Made by a program: the position numbers and the translations under genes
Assembly: GCF_000744285.1 (NCBI RefSeq)
Contig: NZ_JQLQ01000002.1
Coordinates: 1,922,001 to 1,986,000 of the forward strand
Direction: 5' to 3'
Length of the DNA: 64,000 nt
Source: Carnobacterium pleistocenium FTR1
Lineage (GTDB): Bacteria > Bacillota > Bacilli > Lactobacillales > Carnobacteriaceae
Part shown: one piece after another, positions 8,569 through 16,656 of the stretch
Layout: the number at the start of each line of letters is the position of its first letter
Numbering within the stretch: the stretch's first letter is position 1
The notes under the pieces: generated by a model
Told to the model about the DNA's origin: nothing
Seen by the model: only the letters and a program-made list of their open reading frames with translations
Databases searched by the model: none

Positions 8569-9900
8569 TTAGCTTTTTTGCATCAATTGGCAGACTACTG
8601 TCGCTTTCGCTACTAAAACAGTATCTGTATAAACTTCAATATCTAATTTTGCAGTCCTTCTACCTATTTCGAAAACACGTGGTCTGATTTCTATTTCACT
8701 GCCAAGTTGAACCAATTTCAAATAATATAGATTCATTTGTTCAAGTATGGCATTCTTTTTTTGAAAAACAACCAAAGTATTTTTTGCTACAGTAGTGATG
8801 ACTTCACTTAATAATCCAAATGAAAGTGTTCCAACATTATCGGTCATTTGAGGTGTAACTTTAAACTTATAATAAGGAATTTCAGAAGAATCTAATTTTG
8901 AAGAAGATGTTGAAATTTCTATATTCTCATTGATTTGATCAGATAATGTATCTCCCATTTGTGGTTGATGTTGAGAGGATTGCATGGATTTCATAACATC
9001 CTGCCTTGAAACGATACCAATAAGCATTAAATTATCTTCAACGATAGGGATAACTTCTAAACCATCCCAAATCATTAAGTGTCCAACACTTGCAACACTC
9101 ATATGCACTTTTGCAAATGTAGGATTTTTTGTCATCACTCGTTCGATACTTACATGATCCTGTTTGCCAATAATGTCCTTAGCAGTGACCATTCCTATTA
9201 AACGACCTTTTTTATTTACTACTGGAAATCGTGTATGCTGACTTTGATTATTCAGTTCCCGATAGTCTAATACTAATTGATTGGCTGTTAAATAAAGCGT
9301 TTGATCAGCCTTGGTATAAATATCATCCACCAACATAATTTCTTTTTTGATCAGTTGGTCTGTGATTGCTCTATTGATCAAGGTTGCTACAGTAAAAGAA
9401 TCATATGTTGTCCTTAACACGGGCATTTTCAATTTATTCGCTAATAAAATAATTTCTTTATTTGTGTTAAAACCACCAGTGATTAACACTGCAGCACCAT
9501 GTTCAAGAGCTATTTTTTGTACATTTTCACGATTTCCTACAATCATTAAAGAACCTGGTGTAATATAACGAACCATTGCTTCTTCTGTCATGGCACCAAT
9601 AATAAACTTACTTAGATCTTTATCTAGCCCTTCTTCACCACCTAAGATATCGCCATCAATAATTTTCACAACTTCTCCATAGGTTAACACTTCAAAAGTT
9701 TCTTTTATTTTACGTTCAATACGAATGGTTCCGACTCTTTGAATCGTTGAAACTAATCCATTCGTTTGAGCCTCTTTAATAGCTCGATAAGCCGTTCCTT
9801 CACTCACACTCAAATTTTTTGCAATTGATCGAACTGAAATTTTTTCCCCGACTGGTAAGGTTTCAATATAGGTTATGATTTGATCATGTTTTGTAGCCAT
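8569..9900 (-). CDS. ytoI: YtoI-like regulator: HTH, DRTGG, two CBS, hotdog domains
   Basis: A 443-residue multidomain protein. An N-terminal helix-turn-helix spans about residues 1-60 (SVRSIAKNLSVSEGTAYRAI). A DRTGG domain follows at about 70-185, then two CBS motifs around 195-310, and a C-terminal thioesterase-like hotdog fold around 340-440. HTH and CBS domains together suggest a DNA-binding protein that senses an adenine nucleotide. Bacillus YtoI is of unknown function, and I cannot name a ligand or target. ATG at 9900 follows GGAGGT. It lies 15 bases from ytkL and 12 from nrnA, forming a tight operon. Confidence 0.88.
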   Translation of the reverse strand: MATKHDQIITYIETLPVGEKISVRSIAKNLSVSEGTAYRAIKEAQTNGLVSTIQRVGTIRIERKIKETFEVLTYGEVVKIIDGDILGGEEGLDKDLSKFIIGAMTEEAMVRYITPGSLMIVGNRENVQKIALEHGAAVLITGGFNTNKEIILLANKLKMPVLRTTYDSFTVATLINRAITDQLIKKEIMLVDDIYTKADQTLYLTANQLVLDYRELNNQSQHTRFPVVNKKGRLIGMVTAKDIIGKQDHVSIERVMTKNPTFAKVHMSVASVGHLMIWDGLEVIPIVEDNLMLIGIVSRQDVMKSMQSSQHQPQMGDTLSDQINENIEISTSSSKLDSSEIPYYKFKVTPQMTDNVGTLSFGLLSEVITTVAKNTLVVFQKKNAILEQMNLYYLKLVQLGSEIEIRPRVFEIGRRTAKLDIEVYTDTVLVAKATVVCQLMQKS

Positions 9901-9915
9901 TCATTTACCTCCATA

Positions 9916-10605
9916 CTATACATTAGACACATCAAATATTTCGCCTATTTCTAATGCTAGTCCTTGCTCTTCAGGTAAACTTATGCAAAATTCTTCAGCA
10001 TTCTGTTTAATTAACGGGAAGGTATTGTAATGAATTGGGACAGCTTTCTTTGCTTGGACATAACTTGCAGCAATAGTTGCATCTTCTGGTCCCATAGTGA
10101 AATTATCTCCAATAGGTAAAAAGGCCACGTCTATAGCTTTATACGCTCCAATTAACTTCATATCAGTAAACAAAGCGGTATCTCCCGCATGATAAATCGT
10201 TTGTCCATCCGCACTAAAGATAATTCCCGCAGCTAGTCCTAAAGTGATTGCTTCTCCCTCTATTTCATAAGAAGAACCGTGAATAGCTTGAGTCATTTTA
10301 ACTTCTCCAAAATCAAATTGATGTTTGCCACCCATTTGCATACCATGAGTTTTTAAACCTTTCTTTTCAAAAAATGATGCAATTTCTACATTTGCAACAA
10401 TTAATGCTCCTGTTCTTTTTGCGATAGGTTCTGTATCACCAATATGATCATTATGTGCATGTGTCAAAAAGATCACATCAGCTTCAACCGTATTAGGATC
10501 TAAATCACTGTTAGGATTTCCAGTTATAAAAGGATCAATCAAAATAGTAACTCCTGAATTTGTCTGTATTTGTACGCAAGACTGACCGTGCCAAGAAATT
10601 TTCAT
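9916..10605 (-). CDS. ytkL: UPF0173 metal-dependent hydrolase (YtkL)
   Basis: A 229-residue metallo-beta-lactamase-fold protein. The metal ligands appear as HAHNDHIGD near residue 50, HAGDT near 140 and a late IHYNTFP histidine near 193. It opens with MKISWHGQSCVQI, typical of the UPF0173 family. The fold is certain but the substrate is unknown. ATG at 10605 follows AAAGGGG. It is the first gene of the ytkL-ytoI-nrnA group. Confidence 0.9.
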   Translation of the reverse strand: MKISWHGQSCVQIQTNSGVTILIDPFITGNPNSDLDPNTVEADVIFLTHAHNDHIGDTEPIAKRTGALIVANVEIASFFEKKGLKTHGMQMGGKHQFDFGEVKMTQAIHGSSYEIEGEAITLGLAAGIIFSADGQTIYHAGDTALFTDMKLIGAYKAIDVAFLPIGDNFTMGPEDATIAASYVQAKKAVPIHYNTFPLIKQNAEEFCISLPEEQGLALEIGEIFDVSNV

Positions 10606-10706
10606 ATTTTTGTTCCCCTTTCATCGTCAAAATAAGGTAACACAGATACTATTTATTATACCGTTGAGAAAAAGAGATTGCAATTGATGGTGTTATGTAA
10701 CACTAT

Positions 10707-11840
10707 TTAATAACTAATCTCTTTGTCCCATAAAGGCAAAATAATATTTTCGTAAGCTAATGGATCCAAATTGGTGACTGTAATGCCTAATAATCGTATA
10801 CCTCTATCCATTATTCCAATTTCATCCCAAAGATTTTGAGCATGAAAAAAGATTTCCTCACTATCTTTAACATAATTAGGCAATGTTATCCGTTTTGTCA
10901 CCGTTTCAAAATTAGAATAGCGTACTTTTAACACGACCGTTTTTCCGTGCTTTTGATTCTTTTGAAGAGATAGTTGGACTTTATTTGCGATGAATCTTAA
11001 TTCGCTTAAAGTTTCTTGTACTGTTGTCAGATTTTTGCCATAAGTCAATTCTCTACCAACCGATTTCCTTTCACGACTTACTTGAACTGGAGAATTATCT
11101 ATTCCTCTAACTTTCCGGTAAAGAGAATATCCCATTCTTTTAAATTCTTGAATCAATTCCATTTCATTTTTTTGGTACAAGTCTTCCCCTGTATAAATAG
11201 CTGCTTCATGCATTTTCTCAACTGTCTTTTTCCCTACTCCATAAAATTTTTCAATGGGTAGCTCCCGTAGAAAAGCTAAGGCTTTATCAGGAGGAATAAC
11301 TGTTATTCCAGCAGGTTTATGGTAATCAGAAGCAAGTTTAGCAATAAATTTATTGTATGATACTCCAGCTGAACTAGTTAAATGTACTTCTTGCCAGATA
11401 TCTCTTTGAATGAGTTTAGCAATGTAAGTTGCACTTGATAATTTTTTTTTATTCTCAGTAACATCTAGGTAAGCCTCATCTAAAGAAAGTGGTTCAATAA
11501 TATCCGTATATCTCTCAAATATCGCACGAACTTGTGCTGATACCTCTCGATATAACTCATAATGTCCAGAAATAAAATTTCCATGCGGACATAATTCAAA
11601 TGCTTTTTGAGCGCTCATTGCAGAATGGACACCAAATTTACGAGCCTCGTAATTTGCTGTTGCGACAACTCCTTTTCCACCTGTTTCTTTTGGATGTCGA
11701 GCAATTATCACAGGTTTTCCTTTTAAATCTGGATTCTCTCGTTCTTCGACTGAGGCAAAAAAAGCGTCCATGTCAATGTGTATGATTTTCCTGGTTGTGT
11801 CTCTTTTTGGTTCATCAAATCTTACTACACCAATGTCCAT
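10707..11840 (-). CDS. dinB: DNA polymerase IV (Y family)
   Basis: A 377-residue translesion polymerase. The palm motifs HIDMDAFFASVEE (metal-binding aspartates 23 and 25) and SLDEAYLDVT near residue 118 are intact. A helix-hairpin-helix thumb (KFYGVGKKTVEKM) and a C-terminal little-finger domain follow. It bypasses damaged template bases with low fidelity. ATG at 11840 follows AAGGAGGTGG. A consensus promoter with a LexA-like box lies directly upstream, which suggests SOS induction. The C-terminus ends shortly after LPLWDKEI, close to a typical beta-clamp-binding position. Confidence 0.94.
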   Translation of the reverse strand: MDIGVVRFDEPKRDTTRKIIHIDMDAFFASVEERENPDLKGKPVIIARHPKETGGKGVVATANYEARKFGVHSAMSAQKAFELCPHGNFISGHYELYREVSAQVRAIFERYTDIIEPLSLDEAYLDVTENKKKLSSATYIAKLIQRDIWQEVHLTSSAGVSYNKFIAKLASDYHKPAGITVIPPDKALAFLRELPIEKFYGVGKKTVEKMHEAAIYTGEDLYQKNEMELIQEFKRMGYSLYRKVRGIDNSPVQVSRERKSVGRELTYGKNLTTVQETLSELRFIANKVQLSLQKNQKHGKTVVLKVRYSNFETVTKRITLPNYVKDSEEIFFHAQNLWDEIGIMDRGIRLLGITVTNLDPLAYENIILPLWDKEISY

Positions 11841-11862
11841 CCTTTTCCACCTCCTTCACTCT

Positions 11863-11891
11863 ATTATAAGGGAACACATATTCTGAATCAA
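11863..11891 (-). promoter_or_regulatory. dinB promoter with LexA-like box
   Basis: On the minus strand, TTGATT (11886-11891), a 17-base spacer and TATAAT (11863-11868) form a near-consensus sigma-A promoter. Within the spacer, GAACACATATTC (plus-strand reading, 11872-11883) matches the Firmicutes LexA core GAAC-N4-GTTC at seven of eight positions. Confidence 0.7.
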
Positions 11892-12011
11892 GATTTCTAG
11901 TCAGTAAAGTTACAAATAGAGTTACCTCAAATTCATTTTAGAGCGTATCTAAACTTGGGCTCTAGAATTTTTGGTGTGCATAAATAATTCAATTAATGAC
12001 TCATACAAAAA

Positions 12012-12177
12012 TTCTGGCGGAATAGGGTTGCTTGTAGCCATGCATTGGATTCAATGCGAATTACAAACCGTTGGCGCTTTAGCAAGAATACGTTTTTATT
12101 TGAGGCTTGAAAGTCTGTAAGACCTTAGGCTTACAGACGGTACCATGGCTCCACAAGCAAACTCATACATTCCAGAA
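12012..12177. repeat. Intergenic imperfect palindromic repeat, copy 1
   Basis: The ends are TTCTGG (12012-12017) and CCAGAA (12172-12177). Inner arms GGGTTGCTTGTAGCC (12025-12039) and GGCTCCACAAGC (12147-12158) pair with a two-base CC bulge. Inside are two hairpins, GCATTG/CAATGC and a 9-base-pair stem at 12113-12121/12130-12138. The same arms recur at 47970-48072. It occupies most of the 444-base gap between mntD and dinB; the rest holds the dinB promoter and no gene I can support. Confidence 0.65.
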
Positions 12178-12284
12178 GAAGTTTTATCTTGAATCATCCA
12201 TACCTTTTGACCTAGAGTCTAAATTTGTTAGTGAACACAAAGAAGAAGCTGAAGTAATTCTCTCAGCTCCTTCAAAAACAATTT

Positions 12285-13196
12285 TTAGTTTAAATGATTT
12301 TTCAATGCTTTTTTCAATATTTTCTGCTGTCTTTTTTTACGATGCAGTTCATTAATAAAGCCATTCTTGGGAGAAAACACAAAAATTATTGCAAATGTTA
12401 AACCAGTGACAACTGCAATCATACCCGCGATAGAGACATCAAAGTACATAGATAATTGAAAACCGATTAAGCTATTAAACGCTCCTAAAGCAGCACTAAT
12501 TCCTAACATGTAACTTAATCGATTTGTCAAAAGATACGCTGAAACTGGAGGTCCCACCATAAAGGCTACTACTAGTATTGATCCAACTGCTTCAAAAGCC
12601 CCTACCGCTGTAACTGATACTAAAGACATCAATGCATAATGCAGTAAAATTGGTGAAAAACCTAATGATGCTGCTAACAAAGAGTCAAATGAGGTCAGTT
12701 TAAGTTCTTTATAGAAAAAACCAATAAACAGTAGCAGTATAACGAGTATAATAGACATTGAATACACTGCTTGTGGGCCAACATCAATTCCAAATAAAAT
12801 CATTCGGTCGAAAGGAGCAAAAGCTAGTTCCCCCAATAACACTGAATCTGTATCTAAATGGACATCCCCAGCATAGCGGGTTATCAAAATAATGGCTATA
12901 CTAAACAACAATGGGAAAATAATTCCAATAGAAGCATCTTTATCTAACAATTTTGTTTGATGGATCAATTCAGTCAACCAAACTGTAAGAATCCCTACAA
13001 ATGCAGCACCTAAAATCAGAAACGGCGAATTTAAATCTTGGGTAATGAAGAAAGCTACAACAATGCCCAATAAAATCGTATGAGTGATGGCATCTGCCAT
13101 CATAGCCATCCCACGTATTACTAGGAAGACACCTGGCAATGCACACGCAACAGCAACTAAAACGGCAATGAGCTGTATTTCAAAAACAGGGTTCAT
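12285..13196 (-). CDS. mntD: Manganese ABC transporter permease (second subunit)
   Basis: A 303-residue integral membrane protein of the ABC-3 (zinc/manganese) permease family. About eight hydrophobic segments are visible. MADAITHTILLGIVVAFFI near residues 33-51 corresponds to the family signature, and FEAVGSILVVAFMVGPP near residue 200 is the conserved later segment. It is the last gene of mntRABCD. It pairs with the adjacent permease, as in Bacillus MntC and MntD. ATG at 13196 follows a GGCGG site, three bases after the mntC stop. Confidence 0.88.
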   Translation of the reverse strand: MNPVFEIQLIAVLVAVACALPGVFLVIRGMAMMADAITHTILLGIVVAFFITQDLNSPFLILGAAFVGILTVWLTELIHQTKLLDKDASIGIIFPLLFSIAIILITRYAGDVHLDTDSVLLGELAFAPFDRMILFGIDVGPQAVYSMSIILVILLLFIGFFYKELKLTSFDSLLAASLGFSPILLHYALMSLVSVTAVGAFEAVGSILVVAFMVGPPVSAYLLTNRLSYMLGISAALGAFNSLIGFQLSMYFDVSIAGMIAVVTGLTFAIIFVFSPKNGFINELHRKKRQQKILKKALKNHLN

Positions 13197-13199
13197 ACT

Positions 13200-14111
13200 T
13201 TATCCGCCTTTCTTTAATTGAATCGAAAATTCTTTTTTACGTTGTTTAGTTTTGACCATTTTCCAAATAATTCCTCTACTTGGAGAGAACAGAATACTGA
13301 CTAGCACAATTAAACTAATTACTAAGACAATTGTTGGGCCCGTTGGGATTTGTTGGCCTAATGAACTGATCATCGTTCCAACAATTCCGGAAACAGCCCC
13401 AAATAATGCTGCCAATCCGACCATAATAGATAAATGATTTGTCCATTGTCTGGCAGCTACAGCCGGTCCAATCAAAAGAGAACTCATCAAGATAACTCCA
13501 ACTGATTGTAATCCCATTACGATAACAATTACCGTTAATGTCGCTAAAAGACTATTTAGCCAATAGACTGGTAGTCCAATACTAGTAGCAAATGTTTGAT
13601 CAAAAGCCATTAATTTAAATTCTTTCCAGAAGACACCGACTAAAATTAAGAGCACTACGCCTACTAAGAACATAATTCTCACATCCCGCTCTAACAGAGT
13701 CGACGATTGTCCAAAAATAAAACTTTCCAAACCAGCTTGATTAGAGTTTGGACTTTTTTGGATAAAGGTCAGCAATACTAAACCAAAACCAAAGAAAATT
13801 GCCGTTGTCAGCGCTAATGCACTATCGAATTTAACTTTAGAATGTTTAACAATCACCATGATTAACCAAGTAGCAAGTAAACCTGAAATAAGCGCCCCAA
13901 GTAAAAGAATTTCCATTTGCTTATTCGAGGTAAGTATAAAAGCTAAACAGATACCTGGTAGCGCTGCATGGCTAACTGCATCTCCAAGTAAACTTTGTTT
14001 GCGTAAAACTGTAAAGCTTCCAATAACGCCACTCAACAAGCCTAAAATACTCGAACCAAAAACGACTACTTGAAAAGTATAATCAAAGAAAAGAGTACTC
14101 AGTACATCCAT
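13200..14111 (-). CDS. mntC: Manganese ABC transporter permease (first subunit)
   Basis: A 303-residue ABC-3 family permease with about eight hydrophobic segments. LLGDAVSHAALPGICLAFIL lies near residues 41-60 and VGVILMSSLLIGPAVAARQW near 205, both family landmarks. Together with MntD and the ATPase MntB it forms the transport channel. The start ATG abuts the mntB stop, so translation is probably coupled. Assignment to manganese rather than zinc rests on the MntR gene and operator at the head of the operon. Confidence 0.88.
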   Translation of the reverse strand: MDVLSTLFFDYTFQVVVFGSSILGLLSGVIGSFTVLRKQSLLGDAVSHAALPGICLAFILTSNKQMEILLLGALISGLLATWLIMVIVKHSKVKFDSALALTTAIFFGFGLVLLTFIQKSPNSNQAGLESFIFGQSSTLLERDVRIMFLVGVVLLILVGVFWKEFKLMAFDQTFATSIGLPVYWLNSLLATLTVIVIVMGLQSVGVILMSSLLIGPAVAARQWTNHLSIMVGLAALFGAVSGIVGTMISSLGQQIPTGPTIVLVISLIVLVSILFSPSRGIIWKMVKTKQRKKEFSIQLKKGG

Positions 14112-14882
14112 TTACTCTTCCTCCCATGGTTTTGTTTGACTTTGGCGATAAGTTTTAGCAATCAATTCTTTAGTAAAGGTTGTTTCAACTGGTCCATTTC
14201 CAATCAATTCACGATTGATTAAAACAACTTCATCAAAATATTCTGGAACAGTTTGTAAATCATGGTGAACAACGACGATTGTTTTCCCATCTGTTTTCAA
14301 TTCCTTTAATAATTGAATAATAATTTTTTCGGTTTGGGCATCCACACCTTGAAAAGGTTCGTCCATTAAGTAGATTTCTGCTTCTTGAACTAATGCACGA
14401 GCTAAAAAGACACGCTGTCTTTGTCCACCAGATAATTGACTGATTTGTTTATTTTTAAAATCTGCCATACCTACTTTTATAAGCATCTCATTTGCTAAAG
14501 CTTTATCTCTCTTCTTAGGTCTTTTAAACCATCCTAAGTGACCATATCTTCCCATCACAACAACGTCTAAGACCGTTGTTGGAAAATCCCAGTCTACGCT
14601 TCCGTTTTGAGGTACATATGCAACTAAATTTTTATTTTTCCCATAATTTTCATCTTTAGTTTGCTCAAAAGTAAATTCAACTTCGCCAGCAACGGGCTTG
14701 ATTAAATTGATTAATGATTTGATAAGTGTAGATTTACCGGCCCCATTTGGCCCAACAATTGCAGTCAATGTTCCTTTAGGGATACTAAAAGAAACATTCC
14801 ACAACACTGGTTGAGCTTCATAAGCTACAGTTAATTGAGTTAATCGTATTGCAGTTTCTTTTTCTATTTGTTCAATTTCCAT
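14112..14882 (-). CDS. mntB: Manganese ABC transporter ATP-binding protein
   Basis: A 256-residue ABC ATPase. Walker A GPNGAGKST is near residue 43, the Q-loop near YVPQNGSVDWDFP, the signature LSGGQRQR near 149 and Walker B YLMDEPFQGVD near 170, followed by the switch histidine in VVHHDLQT. The NGSVDWDFP stretch is characteristic of the zinc/manganese branch. It energises import through MntC and MntD. ATG at 14882 follows GGAG at about 10 bases. All catalytic motifs look intact. Confidence 0.92.
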   Translation of the reverse strand: MEIEQIEKETAIRLTQLTVAYEAQPVLWNVSFSIPKGTLTAIVGPNGAGKSTLIKSLINLIKPVAGEVEFTFEQTKDENYGKNKNLVAYVPQNGSVDWDFPTTVLDVVVMGRYGHLGWFKRPKKRDKALANEMLIKVGMADFKNKQISQLSGGQRQRVFLARALVQEAEIYLMDEPFQGVDAQTEKIIIQLLKELKTDGKTIVVVHHDLQTVPEYFDEVVLINRELIGNGPVETTFTKELIAKTYRQSQTKPWEEE

Positions 14883-14908
14883 ACGGTATGCACTCCAGTC
14901 TCTTTGAT

Positions 14909-15841
14909 TTATTTTAACGCATCAACAATGGTATCTACATTAGACTTCACCGTTTTGATATAAGTTTCTGTATCATTTTCTTGATCTCCCAGCGAATCAG
15001 AATAAAGTTCTCCACCAATTTCAACATCAAAACCTTTTGCTTTTGTAGCTGCTTGCAAAGATTCGATAGTTCTTGTTGGAACAGAAGATTCAATAAAAAT
15101 AGCTTTTATATCATTTTCTACAATAAAATCCGCTAATTGGCTAATATCTCCTGTTCCGGCTTCAGCTTTTGTATTTAATCCTTGAAGTCCAATAACGTTA
15201 AATCCATATCCTTTACCAAAGTAACTGAAAGCATCATGAGCTGTTACTAATATACGATTTTCTTCTGGTAATTCGTTTACTCGATTGGTTACATATAGAT
15301 CTAACTCTTCTAACTCGAGCAAATATGCTTCTACGTTTGCTTGATAACTTATTTCATTTTCAGGATCCGCAGAAATCAACCCCTTTGATACTTCTACAGC
15401 TGCTTTTTGCCACAACTCAACATCAAACCAAATATGTGGGTCAATCGTTTTGCTGTTTCCCCCAGTGAAAATAACATCTTTTTCACTCAATCCATTTTCT
15501 AACGCTATAACTGTTTTTTTCTGTTTTTCAAGACCTTGGAATATTTCGCCCATCTTCCCTTCAAGCTCTAGTCCACTATAGGCTACTAAATCTGCAGACT
15601 GCATAAAAATAACATCTCTTGCACTTGCTTTATATAAATGGGGATCTACCCCAGCGGACATCAATCCGTTTACTTCAACATGTTCCCCACCTATTTCTTT
15701 TAATAAATCGGTTAACATAGTCGTTGTGGCTACAACTTGTAATTTATCCGAAGCCTGTTCTGAATCAAAATTATAACAACCAGCTAAAAAAATTAATGCA
15801 ATAAGCAGTGCTCCGAAAAAAGTGCGCTTAATTGTGTCCAT
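14909..15841 (-). CDS. mntA: Manganese-binding lipoprotein (ZnuA/PsaA family)
   Basis: A 310-residue extracellular substrate-binding lipoprotein. The signal peptide ends in the lipobox LAGC with the lipidated cysteine at residue 22. Metal-ligand motifs are DPHLYK near 66, DPHIWFD near 132, HDAFSYFGKGY near 200 and a later IFIESS region. This pattern is typical of cluster A-I metal-binding proteins such as PsaA and MtsA. There is no histidine-rich loop, which favours manganese over zinc. ATG at 15841 follows AGGAGA, and the gene starts 15 bases after mntR. Confidence 0.91.
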   Translation of the reverse strand: MDTIKRTFFGALLIALIFLAGCYNFDSEQASDKLQVVATTTMLTDLLKEIGGEHVEVNGLMSAGVDPHLYKASARDVIFMQSADLVAYSGLELEGKMGEIFQGLEKQKKTVIALENGLSEKDVIFTGGNSKTIDPHIWFDVELWQKAAVEVSKGLISADPENEISYQANVEAYLLELEELDLYVTNRVNELPEENRILVTAHDAFSYFGKGYGFNVIGLQGLNTKAEAGTGDISQLADFIVENDIKAIFIESSVPTRTIESLQAATKAKGFDVEIGGELYSDSLGDQENDTETYIKTVKSNVDTIVDALK

Positions 15842-15855
15842 CTTTCTCCTACTTT

Positions 15856-16503
15856 CTATACTGATTCAATAAAAATATTTGTAGCTGCTTTGTAACTAAC
15901 TACAAGTTGCTTACCTTCTGCTTCAAGCGTTATGGGTCCTTCATAAGCACCTATATCAATAATTTTATATCTATCGCCTATGTTGACATCCAATGAAGCT
16001 AAATAATCAAGTAGTTCTTTTTCATCGGCTACTCTTTTAATTTTAACCACATCATAAATTTCTTTATCTACTAAAGTCGAAAGAAATTTTTCATGAACAA
16101 CTTCTTTCTCAGCTGGAATCATTCCTCCATGAGGACAAACTGTTGGGAAATCTAAGTACTTATCTAAATGTCTGGTTAATTCAATAGAAGTAACATGCTC
16201 TAACACCTCAGCTTCTTGGTGAACTTCATTCCATGCGTAACCTAAGTTATTTACTAAAAACACCTCCCAAAGTCGATGTTTCCTTACTAATGCACTTGCT
16301 TTTTGGAGCCCCTCCTCTGTTAAGTGGATACCTTTATAAGGAATATGTCCAACATATCCTTCTTTTAATAACTTAGTGATCATTTCACTTACAGAAGCCG
16401 CAGATACTTTAAGGCCAGAAACAAGTTGTTTGTTTGTTACTTTTTTAGTTGTTTCACCAAGTTCATAAACCATTTTTAAATAATCTTCTTTATTTGGTGT
16501 CAT
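15856..16503 (-). CDS. mntR: Manganese-responsive DtxR-family repressor MntR
   Basis: A 215-residue metalloregulator. The N-terminal winged helix-turn-helix spans residues 1-65 (KQLVSGLKVSAASVSEMITK). The dimerisation and metal-binding region follows to about 140 (EAEVLEHVTS and CPHGGMIP). An SH3-like FeoA domain occupies about 150-215, as in streptococcal ScaR/MtsR and enterococcal EfaR. With metal bound it should repress its own operon, which includes the mntABCD transporter. A perfect DtxR-type palindrome lies between its promoter and start codon. ATG at 16503 follows GTAGGGG. Confidence 0.91.
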   Translation of the reverse strand: MTPNKEDYLKMVYELGETTKKVTNKQLVSGLKVSAASVSEMITKLLKEGYVGHIPYKGIHLTEEGLQKASALVRKHRLWEVFLVNNLGYAWNEVHQEAEVLEHVTSIELTRHLDKYLDFPTVCPHGGMIPAEKEVVHEKFLSTLVDKEIYDVVKIKRVADEKELLDYLASLDVNIGDRYKIIDIGAYEGPITLEAEGKQLVVSYKAATNIFIESV

Positions 16504-16520
16504 AATTTTCCCCTACCTTT

Positions 16521-16573
16521 TTAGGTTAACCTAACTTACGTTAAAAGTATACCTTAAAATAATGTTATTACAA
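16521..16573 (-). promoter_or_regulatory. mntR-mntABCD promoter and MntR operator
   Basis: On the minus strand, TTGTAA (16568-16573), a 16-base spacer and TATACT (16546-16551) form a promoter. Eleven bases downstream lies the perfect 14-base palindrome TTAGGTTAACCTAA (16521-16534), close to the DtxR/IdeR consensus. A repressor bound there would cover the transcription start. Confidence 0.8.
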
Positions 16574-16605
16574 GTATTTAATGCAAATTAATCAAATATT
16601 CAACA

Positions 16606-16648
16606 CAAAAAAACGGAAACTAGGACCAAGTCTTAGTTTCCGTTTTTT
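16606..16648 (-). terminator. Terminator of adhE
   Basis: A 15-base-pair stem (16608-16622 with 16634-16648) includes the core CGGAAACTA/TAGTTTCCG. A T-tract follows on the minus strand, nine bases after the adhE stop. Confidence 0.9.
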
Positions 16649-16656
16649 ATTTTCTA

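Noticed and set aside
10689-10702. GTGTTATGTAACAC palindrome downstream of dinB as a terminator
   Set aside because: Only a six-base-pair stem with no T-tract; too weak to call.
11959-12011. Wider outer inverted repeat making copy 1 larger (TCTAGA-like ends near 11960 and 12212)
   Set aside because: Pairing is weak and not shared with copy 2.
12107-12355. Plus-strand ORF of 82 codons overlapping the mntD end
   Set aside because: It runs through the palindromic repeat into the mntD coding region antisense, has no ribosome binding site and no recognisable domain.
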